Positions 63,457-64,000 of a stretch of DNA of 64,000 nucleotides are shown in pieces. Below the pieces are notes generated by a model that was given only the letters and a program-made list of their open reading frames with translations, was not told the origin of the DNA and searched no databases. Positions within the stretch are counted from its first letter, which is position 1. Each line of letters opens with the position of its first letter. This DNA comes from Paenibacillus maysiensis. GTDB taxonomy: Bacteria > Bacillota > Bacilli > Paenibacillales > Paenibacillaceae. Location: assembly GCF_000520815.1 (NCBI RefSeq), contig NZ_ASRY01000184.1:1-64000 (forward strand), written 5' to 3'. The translations under genes and the position numbers were made by a program.

Positions 63457-64000
63457 TTAACACCGTGATTGAAAGGAACAATGGTTGAATTGTAAGATAC
63501 TTTGATACTTTGTCAGCTGTTCCGTTGTTGCAAACGGACGAACGGTTTCGAACATGGGAATAGTTGTAATAAATTCCCTGTATAAATCCATTGTAACTGC
63601 TGTTTGCAAACAATTCAGAATATAATTTATGGCGACACCATACCGCTGCTGATTGATGTTATAGATAGCTAGTTGATTAAGTAATTTCACATAATACACA
63701 CGATTTCCAAGGTCTTCAAAGCTGGAAAAAGTCTCTAGCTGATCGGGAATATAATAATAATACTTGTCTATATTCCATTCATTTATGTTTGCTGCCTCAA
63801 AAATTGTGATTAATCCGGGCAATGTTTCCTCGTCGTTTTCTTGTATAAACTCATTGTACTCCTTCAATATTTCCTTATTCCCTGATAATAAGTCTACAGC
63901 GTATCCGTTTGCCACTGAAAATCCTTTAAAACGTTCTATTTCTTGTATATCTTCGTCCGTAGCATTTTTGTACCATCCTAAGTCAGCATATTTAGCTATA
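63457..64000 (-). CDS. second AloR-like receptor, 5' end outside the window
   Basis: The visible ~180 C-terminal residues align closely with the AloR-like protein at 54.8 kb: KYADLGWYKNATDEDIQEIERF, NDEETLPGLITIFEAANINEWNID, NRVYYVKLLNQLAIYNINQQRYGVAINYIL. The frame is open to the window edge at 64000. The end is odd: after KYQSIL the protein runs QFNHCSFQSRC and stops at 63457, and no AloP gene follows. Another frame over the last bases reads TIVPFNHGVNG and stop, resembling an AloP C-terminus, as if a deletion had fused the receptor gene to the tail of the peptide gene. Confidence 0.7.
   Translation of the reverse strand, partial: IAKYADLGWYKNATDEDIQEIERFKGFSVANGYAVDLLSGNKEILKEYNEFIQENDEETLPGLITIFEAANINEWNIDKYYYYIPDQLETFSSFEDLGNRVYYVKLLNQLAIYNINQQRYGVAINYILNCLQTAVTMDLYREFITTIPMFETVRPFATTEQLTKYQSILQFNHCSFQSRC

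Overview
The window looks like a chromosomal segment of a Paenibacillus of the P. polymyxa group. The main pointers are a secreted beta/alpha-amylase (GH14-CBM25-GH13) whose start, signal peptide and domain order match the P. polymyxa amylase precursor as I remember it, peptide quorum-sensing receptors of the Paenibacillus Alo type, strong AGGAGG-type ribosome sites, frequent TTG/GTG starts, and many plant-polysaccharide enzymes. Identity of the strain cannot be settled from sequence reading alone.

Layout. 1-8.3 kb: small membrane protein, a DUF2339-type membrane protein, a sodium:neurotransmitter-type symporter, an OatA-like acyltransferase and a polysaccharide deacetylase. 8.4-10.5 kb: an AT-rich two-gene unit, AAA-type ATPase plus PD-(D/E)XK nuclease-like protein, overlapping by one base; a candidate uncharacterised defence-like module. 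10.6-14.8 kb: pectin unit (PL9 pectate lyase, GPH-type MFS transporter, GH105 hydrolase) with a cre-like site. 15-23 kb: signal peptidase I, a decayed CobW-type metallochaperone, a chemoreceptor followed by a stranded tail of an ABC solute-binding protein, an old-yellow-enzyme reductase, a Bcr-type ABC transporter with one frameshifted permease, and a 37-aa holin-like type I toxin gene whose mRNA ends can pair. 23.1-26.2 kb: the amylase.

26.5-36.4 kb is an AT-rich accessory island that lies between the two ends of one alpha-glucuronidase (GH67) gene: its C-terminal codons are at about 26.54-26.66 kb and its N-terminal codons at about 36.01-36.37 kb, the middle being gone. The island holds a YvrJ-like protein, a glutaredoxin, tRNA-Cys, a SigO/RsoA-like split sigma factor, an ECF sigma/anti-sigma unit, a PLA2-like protein preceded by an unlisted 59-aa six-cysteine peptide, a subtilisin-like protease, and wrecks of IS30, IS3 and IS1182 elements.

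36.4-48.7 kb: GH52 beta-xylosidase with a divergent AraC regulator (partner of the destroyed alpha-glucuronidase in xylan use), Lrp regulator, serine hydrolase, small proteins, FetAB-like exporter, a TetR regulator, alanine symporter, YrdB and an MBL hydrolase. The TetR promoter and the yrdB/MBL promoter region share the palindrome ACTAA-N5-TTAGT. 48.8-52.8 kb: an O2/NO-detoxification unit (flavodiiron protein, NADH:rubredoxin reductase, an unlisted rubredoxin, Fnr-type regulator) with a perfect Fnr-type palindrome shared with a divergent cupin gene. 53-58.2 kb: formaldehyde-fixing HxlAB, an intact AloR-AloP quorum-sensing pair, soluble chemoreceptor, peptidase T. 58.3-64 kb: LacI regulator and GH2 glycosidase with repeated TTTTAC/GTAAAA motifs, a spore- or surface-like small protein, a BI-1-type membrane protein and the 3' part of a second AloR without an intact peptide gene.
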